From Candidatus Omnitrophota bacterium (lineage in GTDB: Bacteria > Omnitrophota > Gorgyraeia > Zapsychrales > Zapsychraceae), in the NCBI GenBank assembly GCA_020053475.1, contig JAGVNC010000027.1, forward strand, positions 1 through 46,053: DNA of 46,053 nt, in the 5' to 3' direction. Positions 9,245 to 17,884 of this stretch are shown one piece after another. The first letter of the stretch is position 1, and each line of letters starts with the position of its first letter. A model generated the notes under the pieces. The model was not told the DNA's origin and ran no database searches. It saw nothing but the letters and a program-made list of their open reading frames with translations. The translations under genes were made by a program, and so were the position numbers.

Positions 9245-10483
9245 ATGAATATGAAAAAAAGTTTTTTAACAAGTTACGCGTCTTCGTTGATCCTGATCGC
9301 CGCGATTATTGTGGGGTGCATTCTAGGCCTCATCTTTAAAGAACGCGCCTCCCTGCTAAAACCATTTGGCGATGTTTTTTTAAATCTTCTATTTACCGTC
9401 GTCGTGCCGCTTGTGTTTTTTTCGATTGCCTCGGCCGTAGCCGGCACGGCCAATACCCACCGTTTAGCCAAAATATTTATTGCCATGCTTTTAGTTTTCA
9501 TTGCCACAGGGATTGTGGCTTCGATCTTGATGATCGTGGGGGTGTTGGCCTACCCGCCGGCGCAAGGCTTGCAGATCGCGCTGATCCCGCAGATGGCGGC
9601 AGAGCCGGTCAAAATATCGGACCAGATTGTCCGCGCGTTCACGGTCTCGGATTTCGGCGATCTTCTTTCGCGCAAAAACATGCTGGCCTTGATTGTTTTT
9701 GCCTTAATCGTCGGATTAGCGACGCTAGCGGTGAAAGAAAAAGGGAAACCATTTGCCCAATTCTTGGCTTCCGGGAATGAAGTGATGACGCACGCGATTG
9801 GCATTATCATGTTGTACGCGCCGATCGGGCTGGGAGCGTATTTCGCTTATCTCGTTGGGGTGTTTGGCCCGGAACTGTTGGGTTCTTACGGCCGGGCCAT
9901 GTTGTTGTATTATCCGTTAGCGATTTTTTATTTTTTTACCGCCTTTACCGTTTACGCCTATATCGCGGCGGGCAAGCGAGGTATTCAGCATTTTTGGAAG
10001 AATATTATTCCCGCGTCTCTGACGGCTTTAGGGACAGGAAGCAGCGTGGCCACGATCCCTTTGAATTTGGACGCGGCGCGCAAAAACGGTGTCCCCGAGG
10101 ACATCCGGGAAGTCGTGATTCCTATTGGAGCAACGATCCATATGGAAGGGTCGTGTTTATCGGCGATATTAAAGATCGCTGTTTTGTTCGGAATTTTTCA
10201 AATGGATTTTTCCGGGCCTGGGACGATTTTTACCGCGATCGGGATTGCTCTTTTGAGTGGGACGGTGATGAGCGGCATTCCGGGAGGAGGGTTTATCGGT
10301 GAGCTCTTGATTGTCACGCTTTACGGCTTTCCCATCGAGGCATTGCCGATTATCTCGATGATTGGGACGCTCGTGGACCCGCCGGCGACAATGGTGAATG
10401 CCATTGGGGATAATGTGTCGAGCATGCTCGTGGCCCGTATTTTGGGTGGGAAAAATTGGATGCCTGCACATGAAATCGTTTAG
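9245..10483 (+). CDS. dicarboxylate/amino acid:cation symporter (DAACS family)
   Basis: Sodium- or proton-coupled uptake of glutamate, aspartate or C4-dicarboxylates across the inner membrane. The 412 residues carry the family core: a serine-rich re-entrant loop (LTALGTGSSVATIPLNL), the signature PIGATIHMEGSCLSAILK (compare the usual PLGATINMDGTA), the second hairpin GIPGGGFIGELLIV and the last-helix DPPATMVNAIGDNVS. AGGGAGG precedes the ATG. In this operon it could recover glutamate released from wall peptides. It overlaps the downstream transpeptidase gene by 14 bases. Confidence 0.9.
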   Translation: MNMKKSFLTSYASSLILIAAIIVGCILGLIFKERASLLKPFGDVFLNLLFTVVVPLVFFSIASAVAGTANTHRLAKIFIAMLLVFIATGIVASILMIVGVLAYPPAQGLQIALIPQMAAEPVKISDQIVRAFTVSDFGDLLSRKNMLALIVFALIVGLATLAVKEKGKPFAQFLASGNEVMTHAIGIIMLYAPIGLGAYFAYLVGVFGPELLGSYGRAMLLYYPLAIFYFFTAFTVYAYIAAGKRGIQHFWKNIIPASLTALGTGSSVATIPLNLDAARKNGVPEDIREVVIPIGATIHMEGSCLSAILKIAVLFGIFQMDFSGPGTIFTAIGIALLSGTVMSGIPGGGFIGELLIVTLYGFPIEALPIISMIGTLVDPPATMVNAIGDNVSSMLVARILGGKNWMPAHEIV

Positions 10484-11156
10484 CCGAATTTATTTTTTCG
10501 TCCTATTAATTCTACTGTTAGGTTCGACAAGTTTTGGTGATGAATTCTTTCCGCCGGCTGAGTTACAACGGTTAGGCCCGGATGTTAAACAGGCGATTGT
10601 CGTGCACGGTCACGGCCCAAACGATTTAACCGCAACGTTGTCTGTTTGGCAGCGTCGTGAGGAGGGGAATCAATGGCAAAATATTCTTCCCGAAATCAAC
10701 GCTGTTGTCGGGCGAAACGGCATCGCCCCTTTGGGTGAGAAAAGAGAAGGGGACGGCCGAACACCGTCGGGAATCTTTTCTTTACAGCGCGCGTTTGGGT
10801 ATGGCCGGGAAGTCAAAACAGGATTATCCTATCAGCAAGTCACCGAAAATGACCTATGGATCGATGATGTCGCCTCGCCGCAATATAATCAATGGGTGAA
10901 GGCGCCATCCGAAGCGCAATCGTTCGAGCGGCTTAAGCGTGATGACGATTTATACAAATATGGGATTGTTGTGGAATATAATACCAATCCAGTCGTCCCG
11001 GGGAAAGGAAGCGCGATCTTTATTCATGTGTGGCGCGGCCCCCAGCAGCCGACGGCGGGGTGTGTGGCTTTGTCAGAAGAAAATATTCTAAAATTATTAG
11101 ATTGGTTAGGTGTGGTTAATCAACCGGTCATTATTGTCAACAAAGAAGCAATCTAG
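10470..11156 (+). CDS. L,D-transpeptidase (YkuD domain), exported
   Basis: Cross-links peptidoglycan or attaches proteins to it. ATG 10470 is chosen over the track's 10398 because it starts a good signal peptide (MKSFSRIYFFVLLILLLGSTSFGD). The YkuD catalytic signature is IHVWRGPQQPTAGCVALS, with active Cys in TAGC. Protein length is 228 residues, a bare catalytic domain without a LysM or PG-binding module. The start lies inside the symporter gene (14-base overlap), so it belongs to the same operon of wall-peptide genes. Confidence 0.88.
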   Translation: MKSFSRIYFFVLLILLLGSTSFGDEFFPPAELQRLGPDVKQAIVVHGHGPNDLTATLSVWQRREEGNQWQNILPEINAVVGRNGIAPLGEKREGDGRTPSGIFSLQRAFGYGREVKTGLSYQQVTENDLWIDDVASPQYNQWVKAPSEAQSFERLKRDDDLYKYGIVVEYNTNPVVPGKGSAIFIHVWRGPQQPTAGCVALSEENILKLLDWLGVVNQPVIIVNKEAI

Positions 11157-11168
11157 TTAGGATGAGTT

Positions 11169-12947
11169 ATGGTTAGGCTGTTGTATGTATTCGTTTTATT
11201 TGTTTTGATGGGATGTGCCTCGTGGCCCCCGCTGCTTCAAGAAAAGATTTTTCCTCCTTCGGCCCCTCATATCATTGTTGATGATTTTTCTCTTTTGGAT
11301 CAAGATGGGAATTTTCATCAACTCTCTTATTATTCCGATCAAAAAGCCATCGTCCTGATTACACAAGGGAATGGCTGCCCTATTATCCGGCATCAAATCG
11401 GGTATTTGAATCAATTAAAGGAACAGTACGAACCTTTAGGCGTTGTGTTTCTCATGCTGAATGCTAATCCTCAGGACGATCGTCAGGCCATCGTCAAGGA
11501 AGCCCAAGAGTATGGGATTCAAATTCCTATTTTAAAGGACGACGCGCAAATCGTTGCTTCCCAATTGAGTCTTACACGCACCGCCGAGGCCATTGTCATC
11601 GATCCTCGCAATGGATCAATTGTTTACCGGGGGGCCATTACGGATCGGATGGATTATGAATCGCAAAAAAATACGGATGAACACCATTATTTGCGCGATC
11701 AATTAGACGCGATCTTGGCCAATAAACCGGTTTTGTTGGCGCAAACACCTGTTAAAGGGTGCCTGATTCAGATAGGTGATAAAGACACGGCACGTTCTCC
11801 CAATTATGTCCAGGATGTTGCTCCCATTTTGATTGAAAAATGTTTGCTGTGCCATTCGCCGGGCGCGGGAGCACCGTGGAGCATGGAGAATTATATCAAA
11901 GTCCGGGGGTGGGGGCCGATGATCGGCGAAGTCGTGCGGACTAAAAGAATGCCCCCGTGGCATGCGGATCCTCAATACGGGTCGTTTAACGATGATTTAT
12001 CTTTGTCGCCACACCAAGTTCACACGCTTGTCCGATGGGTTGAGCAGGGCATGGCGCGCGGCGAGGGAGAAGATCCTCTGCTGAAAGCCCCGCGTCCGTC
12101 GAAGGAATTCTGGCCTTCGGGTAAACCGGATTTAGTCTATTCGATCCCTGTGCAGGATATTCCGGCCACGGGGGTTTTACCTTATCGAATTATTGAAATG
12201 ACCCAACCTTTACAAGAAGACGTCTGGGTCAAGGCTGTTGATCTGCGTCCCGAGAATAAGCAAGTTGTCCATCACGCGAACGTCACCGCCTCTTTACCCA
12301 ATCAATTGACTCAAGAAAATTTCCCATCGCGCACCGGCTTACAGGTCGAAGGCGTCGGCCAGGTGATCGCCAGTTACGCGCCGGGGTACCGGCCTTTTGT
12401 TTTGCCGCCCGACACGGGGCTTTTTATCCCCAAGGGCTCGCGGCTGACGTTTTGGATCCATTATGTCACGACGGGAAAGCCAGAAAAAGACGCGGTTTTG
12501 TTAGGGCTTTATCTGCATCGCACTCCCCCGCCAAAACCCTATATTGTCGATCAAATTTCCAACAAGAACTTTCGTATTCCTCCGGGAGACAAACATTATA
12601 AGGTTAGAGGGGAATATCGTTTCGCGAAAGACGCCCTTCTTTACATTTTGGTCCCGCATATGCATTATCGGGGAAGAAGCATGCGGTTTACGGCCAAGTA
12701 TCCCAACGGGAAGACAGAAATTTTGCTTTCAGTCCCTAATTATAAATTCCCTTGGCAGCGTCGATATATTTTTCAAGAGCCTAAGAAAATCCCCGCCGGG
12801 ACAACAATGATGGCTGAGGGGATTTATGATAATTCGGCACAGAATCCGTTAAACCCTAATCCTTCGCAGGAAGTCACATTCGGCCAGCAAAGTGATGATG
12901 AAATGTTCTCCGGGTTTTTGGGGTATACATGGGAAGAGAGACGATAA
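11169..12947 (+). CDS. redoxin / cytochrome-type / copper monooxygenase-like lipoprotein
   Basis: A multi-domain exported protein of 592 residues. It has a lipoprotein signal with lipobox LMGC. An AhpC/TSA-like redoxin domain (about 35-190) has a single cysteine in GNGCPIIRHQ instead of CxxC. A haem-binding CLLCH motif follows in APILIEKCLLCHSPG, with a downstream MPPWHAD. The C-terminal half resembles ascorbate-dependent type II copper monooxygenases (VVHHANV, FWIHYVT, PHMHYRGRSM). The same order of domains is known in environmental bacteria, but the substrate is unknown. It starts 12 bases after the transpeptidase and overlaps the next gene by one base (TAATG). Confidence 0.8.
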   Translation: MVRLLYVFVLFVLMGCASWPPLLQEKIFPPSAPHIIVDDFSLLDQDGNFHQLSYYSDQKAIVLITQGNGCPIIRHQIGYLNQLKEQYEPLGVVFLMLNANPQDDRQAIVKEAQEYGIQIPILKDDAQIVASQLSLTRTAEAIVIDPRNGSIVYRGAITDRMDYESQKNTDEHHYLRDQLDAILANKPVLLAQTPVKGCLIQIGDKDTARSPNYVQDVAPILIEKCLLCHSPGAGAPWSMENYIKVRGWGPMIGEVVRTKRMPPWHADPQYGSFNDDLSLSPHQVHTLVRWVEQGMARGEGEDPLLKAPRPSKEFWPSGKPDLVYSIPVQDIPATGVLPYRIIEMTQPLQEDVWVKAVDLRPENKQVVHHANVTASLPNQLTQENFPSRTGLQVEGVGQVIASYAPGYRPFVLPPDTGLFIPKGSRLTFWIHYVTTGKPEKDAVLLGLYLHRTPPPKPYIVDQISNKNFRIPPGDKHYKVRGEYRFAKDALLYILVPHMHYRGRSMRFTAKYPNGKTEILLSVPNYKFPWQRRYIFQEPKKIPAGTTMMAEGIYDNSAQNPLNPNPSQEVTFGQQSDDEMFSGFLGYTWEERR

Positions 12948-13681
12948 TGTCATCCCGAGAATCTCCCCTACTTTATGCTGTTTCCAAAAAAGCCGGCAAG
13001 GCGATTATGGATTACGGTATGATCCAGGAAGGGGACAAGATCGCCGTGGCTGTTTCCGGCGGCAAGGACAGTTTGTCGTTGCTGCATATTTTGCGGCACC
13101 GCCAAAAGGTCAGCCCCGTTGATTTTGAGTTCACCGCTGTCCATGTCGATTTTGACTTTGCCGATTTTGATCCGCAACGTCTTGTCGATTATCTGGGAGC
13201 CCACAATTTCCCTTACATGGTTGAGAAAGTCGATTCGCTCAAAGGGGAACGTTACGAGGACATTGATTGTTTCCGGTGGTCGGGGAAACGGCGCAAAGCC
13301 CTTTTTGACCTGGCCGGCCGCCAGGGGTTTACCAAGATCGCCTTCGGCCATCATTTGGACGATATTGTCGAGACAATCCTCCTTAATCAGTTTTATCGAG
13401 GAGAAGTCAGCGCGATGAAACCCAAGCAGGTGTTATTCCAGGGAAAAATCACGATTATCCGCCCGTTGGCTTACGTCCGCGAAGAAGCGATGGCCGCGTT
13501 GGCGCAAACATTAAATATCCTGTCGGTCGGGCAATCCAAGTGCGCCAATGACGACACGTCGCATCGCATGAAAATCAAGCACATGCTGCGCCAAATGGAA
13601 AAAGATAACCCCGCCATTGTCAGCAATATTTTTAAGAGCCTCCAAAACATTAAAGAAGAATATTTATTGAACCCCGTGTAG
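12947..13681 (+). CDS. TtcA-like PP-loop ATPase (tRNA thiolation family)
   Basis: Related to tRNA 2-thiocytidine synthetase. PP-loop VSGGKDS, the AFGHHLDDIVET block and the QFYRGEVSAM-PK loop align with TtcA. Of the three cysteines that hold the TtcA Fe-S cluster, CxxC becomes CFRW and the later Pro-Cys becomes Gln (SVGQSKCAND), so a normal cluster is unlikely. ATG 12947 overlaps the preceding stop as TAATG and is preferred to the track's 12929. It may be a TtcA homologue that uses another sulfur route or a different tRNA modification enzyme. Confidence 0.8.
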   Translation: MSSRESPLLYAVSKKAGKAIMDYGMIQEGDKIAVAVSGGKDSLSLLHILRHRQKVSPVDFEFTAVHVDFDFADFDPQRLVDYLGAHNFPYMVEKVDSLKGERYEDIDCFRWSGKRRKALFDLAGRQGFTKIAFGHHLDDIVETILLNQFYRGEVSAMKPKQVLFQGKITIIRPLAYVREEAMAALAQTLNILSVGQSKCANDDTSHRMKIKHMLRQMEKDNPAIVSNIFKSLQNIKEEYLLNPV

Positions 13682-13751
13682 TTTCCCCGGGAAGTTCAGC
13701 CCTCCACGAGCCTTGACATTTGCGAAGAATGGTAGGAAAATGAAATCACTT

Positions 13752-13758
13752 AGAGGAG
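13752..13758 (+). promoter_or_regulatory. ribosome binding site deciding the TTG start of rarA
   Basis: AGAGGAGG lies 7 bases before TTG 13766. No ATG with a comparable site exists near the start of the conserved region, so the rare TTG start is well supported. Confidence 0.75.
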
Positions 13759-13765
13759 GTTTTTC

Positions 13766-15127
13766 TTGCCCAGGAAATTATCCGCACGTAACTTATCTGA
13801 AACATTCTTCGATGCTGACCAGCGTCAAAAAGTTTTTGCCCAGTCCCCCTTAAGTTTTCGCATGCGGCCAACGGATTTATCGGGATACATCGGCCAAAAG
13901 CACATTTTGGGCCCCGGGAAATTATTGACACGCGCGATCGAGTCCGATCGATTAAGTTCCCTGATCCTTTACGGCCCGCCGGGTGTCGGGAAAACCACAT
14001 TGGCCCAGTGCATCAGCACTAAAACCGAGGCTGTTTTTGAGAGGATCAACGCCGTTTCCTCGAATGTTGAAGAGATGCGCAAAATTTTGGCCGCGGCCCA
14101 GAACCGCCGCTTGCAAACACAAAAGAAAACAATCCTTTTCATTGATGAAATTCACCGTTTTAATAAGTCCCAGCAGGATGTGCTCATGCCTGATTTGGAA
14201 GAAGGGTACGTAACCTTAATCGGCGCGACAGTGTTTAATCCTTTTTTTGCGTTAATCGGGCCGTTGTTGTCACGATCACTTGTGTTTGAATTAAATGCTT
14301 TAAGCCGGGAAGAAATTGGGAGCATTCTTAAACGCGCCCTGGCGGACAAAGAAAAGGGATTGGGGCTATTGCCGATCAACGCTTCGGACGAGGCGTTAAG
14401 ATTGATCGCGGATGTTTGTGAAGGCGATGCCCGTCGGGCGTTAAACGCGTTAGAGGTCGGATGCCTGACCGCACCCCGCAACGCCAAGGGAGAGATTGAT
14501 TTTGATCTCAACGTGGCGCAGGAATCGATCCAAAAGAAACAAGTGAATTATGACCGTGCCGGTGACCAGCATTACGATACCGCGTCGGCGTTTATCAAAT
14601 CGATGCGCGGGTCAGACCCGGACGCGGCGCTTTATTGGATGGCGAAGATGCTTTACGCCGGTGAAGATCCGCGTTTTATTGCCCGGCGGATTTGCATTTG
14701 CGCGGCTGAAGATGTCGGCAATGCCGATCCCCAGGCGTTGGTGTTGGCAAACGCGGCGTTACAGGTGTCCGAATTTGTCGGCCTCCCGGAAGCCCGGATC
14801 CCGTTGGCGCAGGCGGCGGTGTATGTGGCTTGCGCGCCCAAATCCAACGCGGTATACTTAGGCATCAATAAAGCCATTGATGCCGTCAAAAATAACCGCG
14901 TCCAGGAAGTCCCTGTTCATCTCAAAGATTCACATTATCCGGGCGCAAAGAAGTTGGGCCATGGGCAAGGCTATCAATACGCCCATGATTACGAAGGCCA
15001 TTACGTCGATCAATCGTACTTAGGCGTTAAAGAAACCTTTTACGAACCTACCAATATCGGCTTTGAGCAAAAAATTCAAGAACGACTTAACGCAAGAAAG
15101 GGGAAGGCGAAAGATCCGCAAGAGTAA
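13766..15127 (+). CDS. rarA: replication-associated recombination protein A (RarA/MgsA AAA+ ATPase)
   Basis: Acts at stalled replication forks. The 453-residue protein has Walker A LYGPPGVGKTT, Walker B LFIDEIHRFNKSQQD, sensor 1 and an arginine finger in LLSRSLVFEL, then the C-terminal MgsA part (GSDPDAALYWMAKML, EDVGNADPQAL, PVHLKDSHYPGAKKLGHG). The sensor 1 segment GATTENP reads GATVFNP, a deviation worth noting. It starts at TTG behind AGAGGAGG. It stands alone between the PP-loop gene and a receiver-domain gene. Confidence 0.93.
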   Translation: MPRKLSARNLSETFFDADQRQKVFAQSPLSFRMRPTDLSGYIGQKHILGPGKLLTRAIESDRLSSLILYGPPGVGKTTLAQCISTKTEAVFERINAVSSNVEEMRKILAAAQNRRLQTQKKTILFIDEIHRFNKSQQDVLMPDLEEGYVTLIGATVFNPFFALIGPLLSRSLVFELNALSREEIGSILKRALADKEKGLGLLPINASDEALRLIADVCEGDARRALNALEVGCLTAPRNAKGEIDFDLNVAQESIQKKQVNYDRAGDQHYDTASAFIKSMRGSDPDAALYWMAKMLYAGEDPRFIARRICICAAEDVGNADPQALVLANAALQVSEFVGLPEARIPLAQAAVYVACAPKSNAVYLGINKAIDAVKNNRVQEVPVHLKDSHYPGAKKLGHGQGYQYAHDYEGHYVDQSYLGVKETFYEPTNIGFEQKIQERLNARKGKAKDPQE

Positions 15128-15174
15128 ACAAATCTTTATTAACTATTTCAAATATCCACGGGGGACGGAGAAAG

Positions 15175-15549
15175 ATGATGAGTGCATCAAAAGGAAATGT
15201 TTTGATCGTCGATGATGAAATAGAAATGCGCAGGAAATTTAAAAAGCTTCTTAAAGAAGACGGCTTTGACGTCTATGAGGCTAAAGACGCGCTGGACGTT
15301 GCCAACGTCCTGATGCGGGATGGAAGAAAATTAGATTTAGTGCTTTTGGATATCAACATTGCCGAAATTAATGGCCGGGATATCTTTGATATTATCATAG
15401 GGTATTCACCGAATGTCAAAGTGATTGTCACCAGCGTCTTCCCTGTGAAAGATCAAAAGTTGCGCGTGCCTAAGGCAAACGATTATTTCAATAAAGCCGA
15501 TGAGGGCCCCTTATTGCTTAAGAAAATCAGCGATTTGATCGGTTTCTAA
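15175..15549 (+). CDS. stand-alone response regulator receiver domain
   Basis: A 124-residue CheY-like domain: acidic pocket IVDDEIEM, phospho-acceptor Asp in LVLLDINI, Thr in VIVTSVFP and Lys in YFNKADEG. No output domain is attached, and no histidine kinase lies nearby. ATGATG follows GGGGACGGAG. The partner kinase cannot be guessed from this window. Confidence 0.85.
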   Translation: MMSASKGNVLIVDDEIEMRRKFKKLLKEDGFDVYEAKDALDVANVLMRDGRKLDLVLLDINIAEINGRDIFDIIIGYSPNVKVIVTSVFPVKDQKLRVPKANDYFNKADEGPLLLKKISDLIGF

Positions 15550-15589
15550 CACGGTTTCTAACATTGATTATTAGAAAGTTATTGTTAGC

Positions 15590-15641
15590 AACTTTTTAAA
15601 AGTGGACACTTTTTGAATTAAAAGTAGACAGGTAAAAAGTT
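15590..15641. repeat. terminal-repeat-like block, possible IS end remnant
   Basis: Two direct copies, AAAAGTGGACA (15598) and AAAAGTAGACA (15620), are spaced 22 bases apart inside an inverted pair AACTTTTT/AAAAAGTT (15590-15597, 15634-15641). Multiple short direct repeats of this kind are typical of IS21-like transposon ends. No transposase is present. Confidence 0.3.
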
Positions 15642-15792
15642 CTTGTTCTTCGACTTGTTGTGCAGTTATTTGTTCAAAGACGATAAAAATGTCCGTTACG
15701 GCATGACCAGATTAGATGCCTGGGTTTATCGTCATTGCCCTGTTTTTCACAAGTACAGCTATCGTCAAATCATCAAACTTGTTAAAAATTGA
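15628..15792 (+). pseudogene. small orphan reading frame, possible gene tail
   Basis: An open frame of 54 codons ends in RYGMTRLDAWVYRHCPVFHK-like sequence followed by YSYRQIIKLVKN and a stop. It has no ATG start and no ribosome site. It follows directly on the IS-end-like repeats, so it could be the surviving 3' end of a deleted gene. I do not recognise the family. Confidence 0.25.
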
Positions 15793-15836
15793 TTTCTGAT
15801 GGAACAGGGTCGTTTTTTCAAAGCTGGGGGAGTCTT

Positions 15837-17492
15837 ATGCTAAAGTATCTGCGCCTTCTGATCGCCTTTGTGTCCATTTCATGGGGAACGCTTGCCGCTG
15901 CTCCGCTCCTCCAGGCCGAAGCTGTTTTCCCCAAGATCAATATTCGCGGTGATAAGATCTACGCGGGGGATGAGGAGCTTCTCCTGGTCACGGTAGGGTA
16001 TTCCCATCTGCGTCCCGGGCAGGATTTCGGCGACCCGGTGCCCTACAAGGATTTCGGGTATGATCTTCTTGATCTGGATATGAAAAGGATCAAGGAAGCT
16101 GGTTTTAATTCGATACGGACTTGGGATCTTTCTGATAAAAAGTATCTTGAGCTGGCTCAAAAACATGGCCTTTGGGTTGTCGGCGGTATTTGGCTCAATC
16201 AGAAGATTGATTTATCGAATCAAGCTGAACTAGAAAGGCAGATTGAAAAAGTACGGGCCGAGGCCAGTGCATATGCCGAGTACCCTAACGTGGCAATGCT
16301 TCTTATTCTTAATGAGCCTGATTTCACCATGATCGCCGGCCGGGATCCCGGGAAATTAAAGGCGTACTTTGACCGCCTAGTCGTGGCGGCGCACGCATCC
16401 TGCCCGGGGGTTCCGGTCAGTTTTTCGAATTGGCCAAACGCGGCCTTCATTGATTCATTATCGTGGGATATTATTTCATATAATCTTTATGCCACGATGC
16501 CTAGGTTTCAGAATTCGATCGGCTATCGGGGATATGTTGAGGGGATGATAAAAGCCAAAAGTGCCGGTAAGCCCTTTTATGTTAGCGAATACGGGTTTTA
16601 TACACCCACCCCCAATCTGGATACTGCAGATATATTTTCTTATAATTACGTTGATAGTGAGAAGAAACAGTGTGATTTTCTGCTTCGGGACATGGAAACA
16701 TTGTATCAGCTCCCAATCGCTGGCGGAGCATTGATGAGCTGGACGGATAATTGGGACCTCGCTTCAGCTATGCCATCGCCATCAATCATCCGACCATCCG
16801 GCTGGATCGATAGGGAAACGCACGACAATGACTGCGTCGAATGGGCTGGAATCTTGGGAATGGATAGAGATGTTAAGGGCCTTCCGCGGCTTAGTTATAG
16901 CGTTATTTCACGTGCAAATCAGAGCATTCTTACTCAGCCGGATGCTGAGACGCTTTATTCAGCCCAGGTTCCTGTTTCGATTTATATCGGGGATCGCGTG
17001 AACCGGGTGAATTTGATTATTGATGGAACAGAAATTAAAGATCTCCCGAAATCCTCTAATCACTGGGTGCGTTACCAATATGTGGCAAAGAAGAAAGGAT
17101 TAAAGAATCATTCTATCAAGGTCATGGCAATTGATCAGTCGAATCAGTTGATCCATACGATTGAACGATCTTTTTGGACGGCTCAAGATAGCCGCTTGCC
17201 TAAGATTGCGATCTCACAGTTGAAAGATGAGAAGACTGGGGATGTATATTTTAGTTTTTTACTGAAGGATAGGAACGAAGATCCGATCATTAACGCGCCA
17301 GTTCAGTGGGTGATCTTTGATGCTTATTCCTGGAAAGAAAGTGAGGGCTCCTGTCTAACAGGAACGGATGGGGCCTGCCGCGCTAGACGTGTGTCATTTT
17401 CTCAGGTTCAACTTGTTGGTGCCCGTTATGATTATATGCGCGATGGCTTTAGGAAAAAGATCACTGACTTGTATATTTACACCTATCACTAA
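15837..17492 (+). CDS. secreted TIM-barrel glycoside hydrolase/transglycosylase-like protein
   Basis: ATG 15837 behind GGGGGAG gives a 551-residue exported protein (signal LLIAFVSISWGTLAAA). The barrel shows the two catalytic acids of clan GH-A enzymes: acid/base Glu in MLLILNEPDF and nucleophile Glu in PFYVSEYGFY, with aromatic-rich SMSWTD-type strand ends (GALMSWTDNWD). After about residue 375 a beta-rich C-terminal part looks like an immunoglobulin-type accessory domain. Nearest families are GH2/GH5-like beta-glycosidases; substrate unknown. It could process extracellular polysaccharide. Confidence 0.75.
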   Translation: MLKYLRLLIAFVSISWGTLAAAPLLQAEAVFPKINIRGDKIYAGDEELLLVTVGYSHLRPGQDFGDPVPYKDFGYDLLDLDMKRIKEAGFNSIRTWDLSDKKYLELAQKHGLWVVGGIWLNQKIDLSNQAELERQIEKVRAEASAYAEYPNVAMLLILNEPDFTMIAGRDPGKLKAYFDRLVVAAHASCPGVPVSFSNWPNAAFIDSLSWDIISYNLYATMPRFQNSIGYRGYVEGMIKAKSAGKPFYVSEYGFYTPTPNLDTADIFSYNYVDSEKKQCDFLLRDMETLYQLPIAGGALMSWTDNWDLASAMPSPSIIRPSGWIDRETHDNDCVEWAGILGMDRDVKGLPRLSYSVISRANQSILTQPDAETLYSAQVPVSIYIGDRVNRVNLIIDGTEIKDLPKSSNHWVRYQYVAKKKGLKNHSIKVMAIDQSNQLIHTIERSFWTAQDSRLPKIAISQLKDEKTGDVYFSFLLKDRNEDPIINAPVQWVIFDAYSWKESEGSCLTGTDGACRARRVSFSQVQLVGARYDYMRDGFRKKITDLYIYTYH

Positions 17493-17562
17493 CGAAGTTG
17501 CCATTCATGGTATCGCTGTTTAATCCAATAATTCTAATTTACAATAAGAATTCCCCTTGTTT

Positions 17563-17606
17563 GTGGGCATTACCCACTTGACATACAGTGGGCATTATGT
17601 TATATT
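17563..17606 (+). promoter_or_regulatory. strong promoter with palindromic operator for the toxin-antitoxin pair
   Basis: TTGACA (17578), a 17-base spacer and TATATT (17601). The palindrome GTGGGCATTACCCAC (17563-17577) abuts the -35, and GTGGGCATTA occurs again at 17588-17597 inside the spacer, 25 bases away. Two copies around a promoter are what an autoregulating antitoxin would bind. Confidence 0.7.
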
Positions 17607-17642
17607 TATAACAGAAAATCGAACGCAAGGAGGGATGTTAAA

Positions 17643-17882
17643 ATGTTAGTCGAATTAGACTCTCGAAAACGGGTGCCACTGGGAAGACTTGTAAAGGGAT
17701 TATCGACAAAACTCTTTAATGCGAAGCTCATTAACGGAAAGATCATCCTAGAACCGATGAGAGTCGTTCCCGAAGATGAAGCGTGGCTTTACGAAAATCC
17801 TAAAGCATTTGCCAGCGTCAAACGGGGATTAAAAGATGCACGAGAAGGTAAAGTTACAAAATTCGATCCCAATAAGGAATAA
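17643..17882 (+). CDS. antitoxin-like protein of a type II toxin-antitoxin pair
   Basis: A 79-residue protein: the beta-rich N-terminus VELDSRKRVPLGRL and KLINGKIILEPMRVVPEDE resemble AbrB-type swapped-hairpin antitoxins, and the tail ENPKAFASVKRGLKDAREGKV is the usual toxin-wrapping region. AAGGAGGG precedes the ATG. The toxin gene starts 2 bases after its stop. The operator in the promoter supports autorepression. Confidence 0.75.
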   Translation: MLVELDSRKRVPLGRLVKGLSTKLFNAKLINGKIILEPMRVVPEDEAWLYENPKAFASVKRGLKDAREGKVTKFDPNKE

Positions 17883-17884
17883 TC

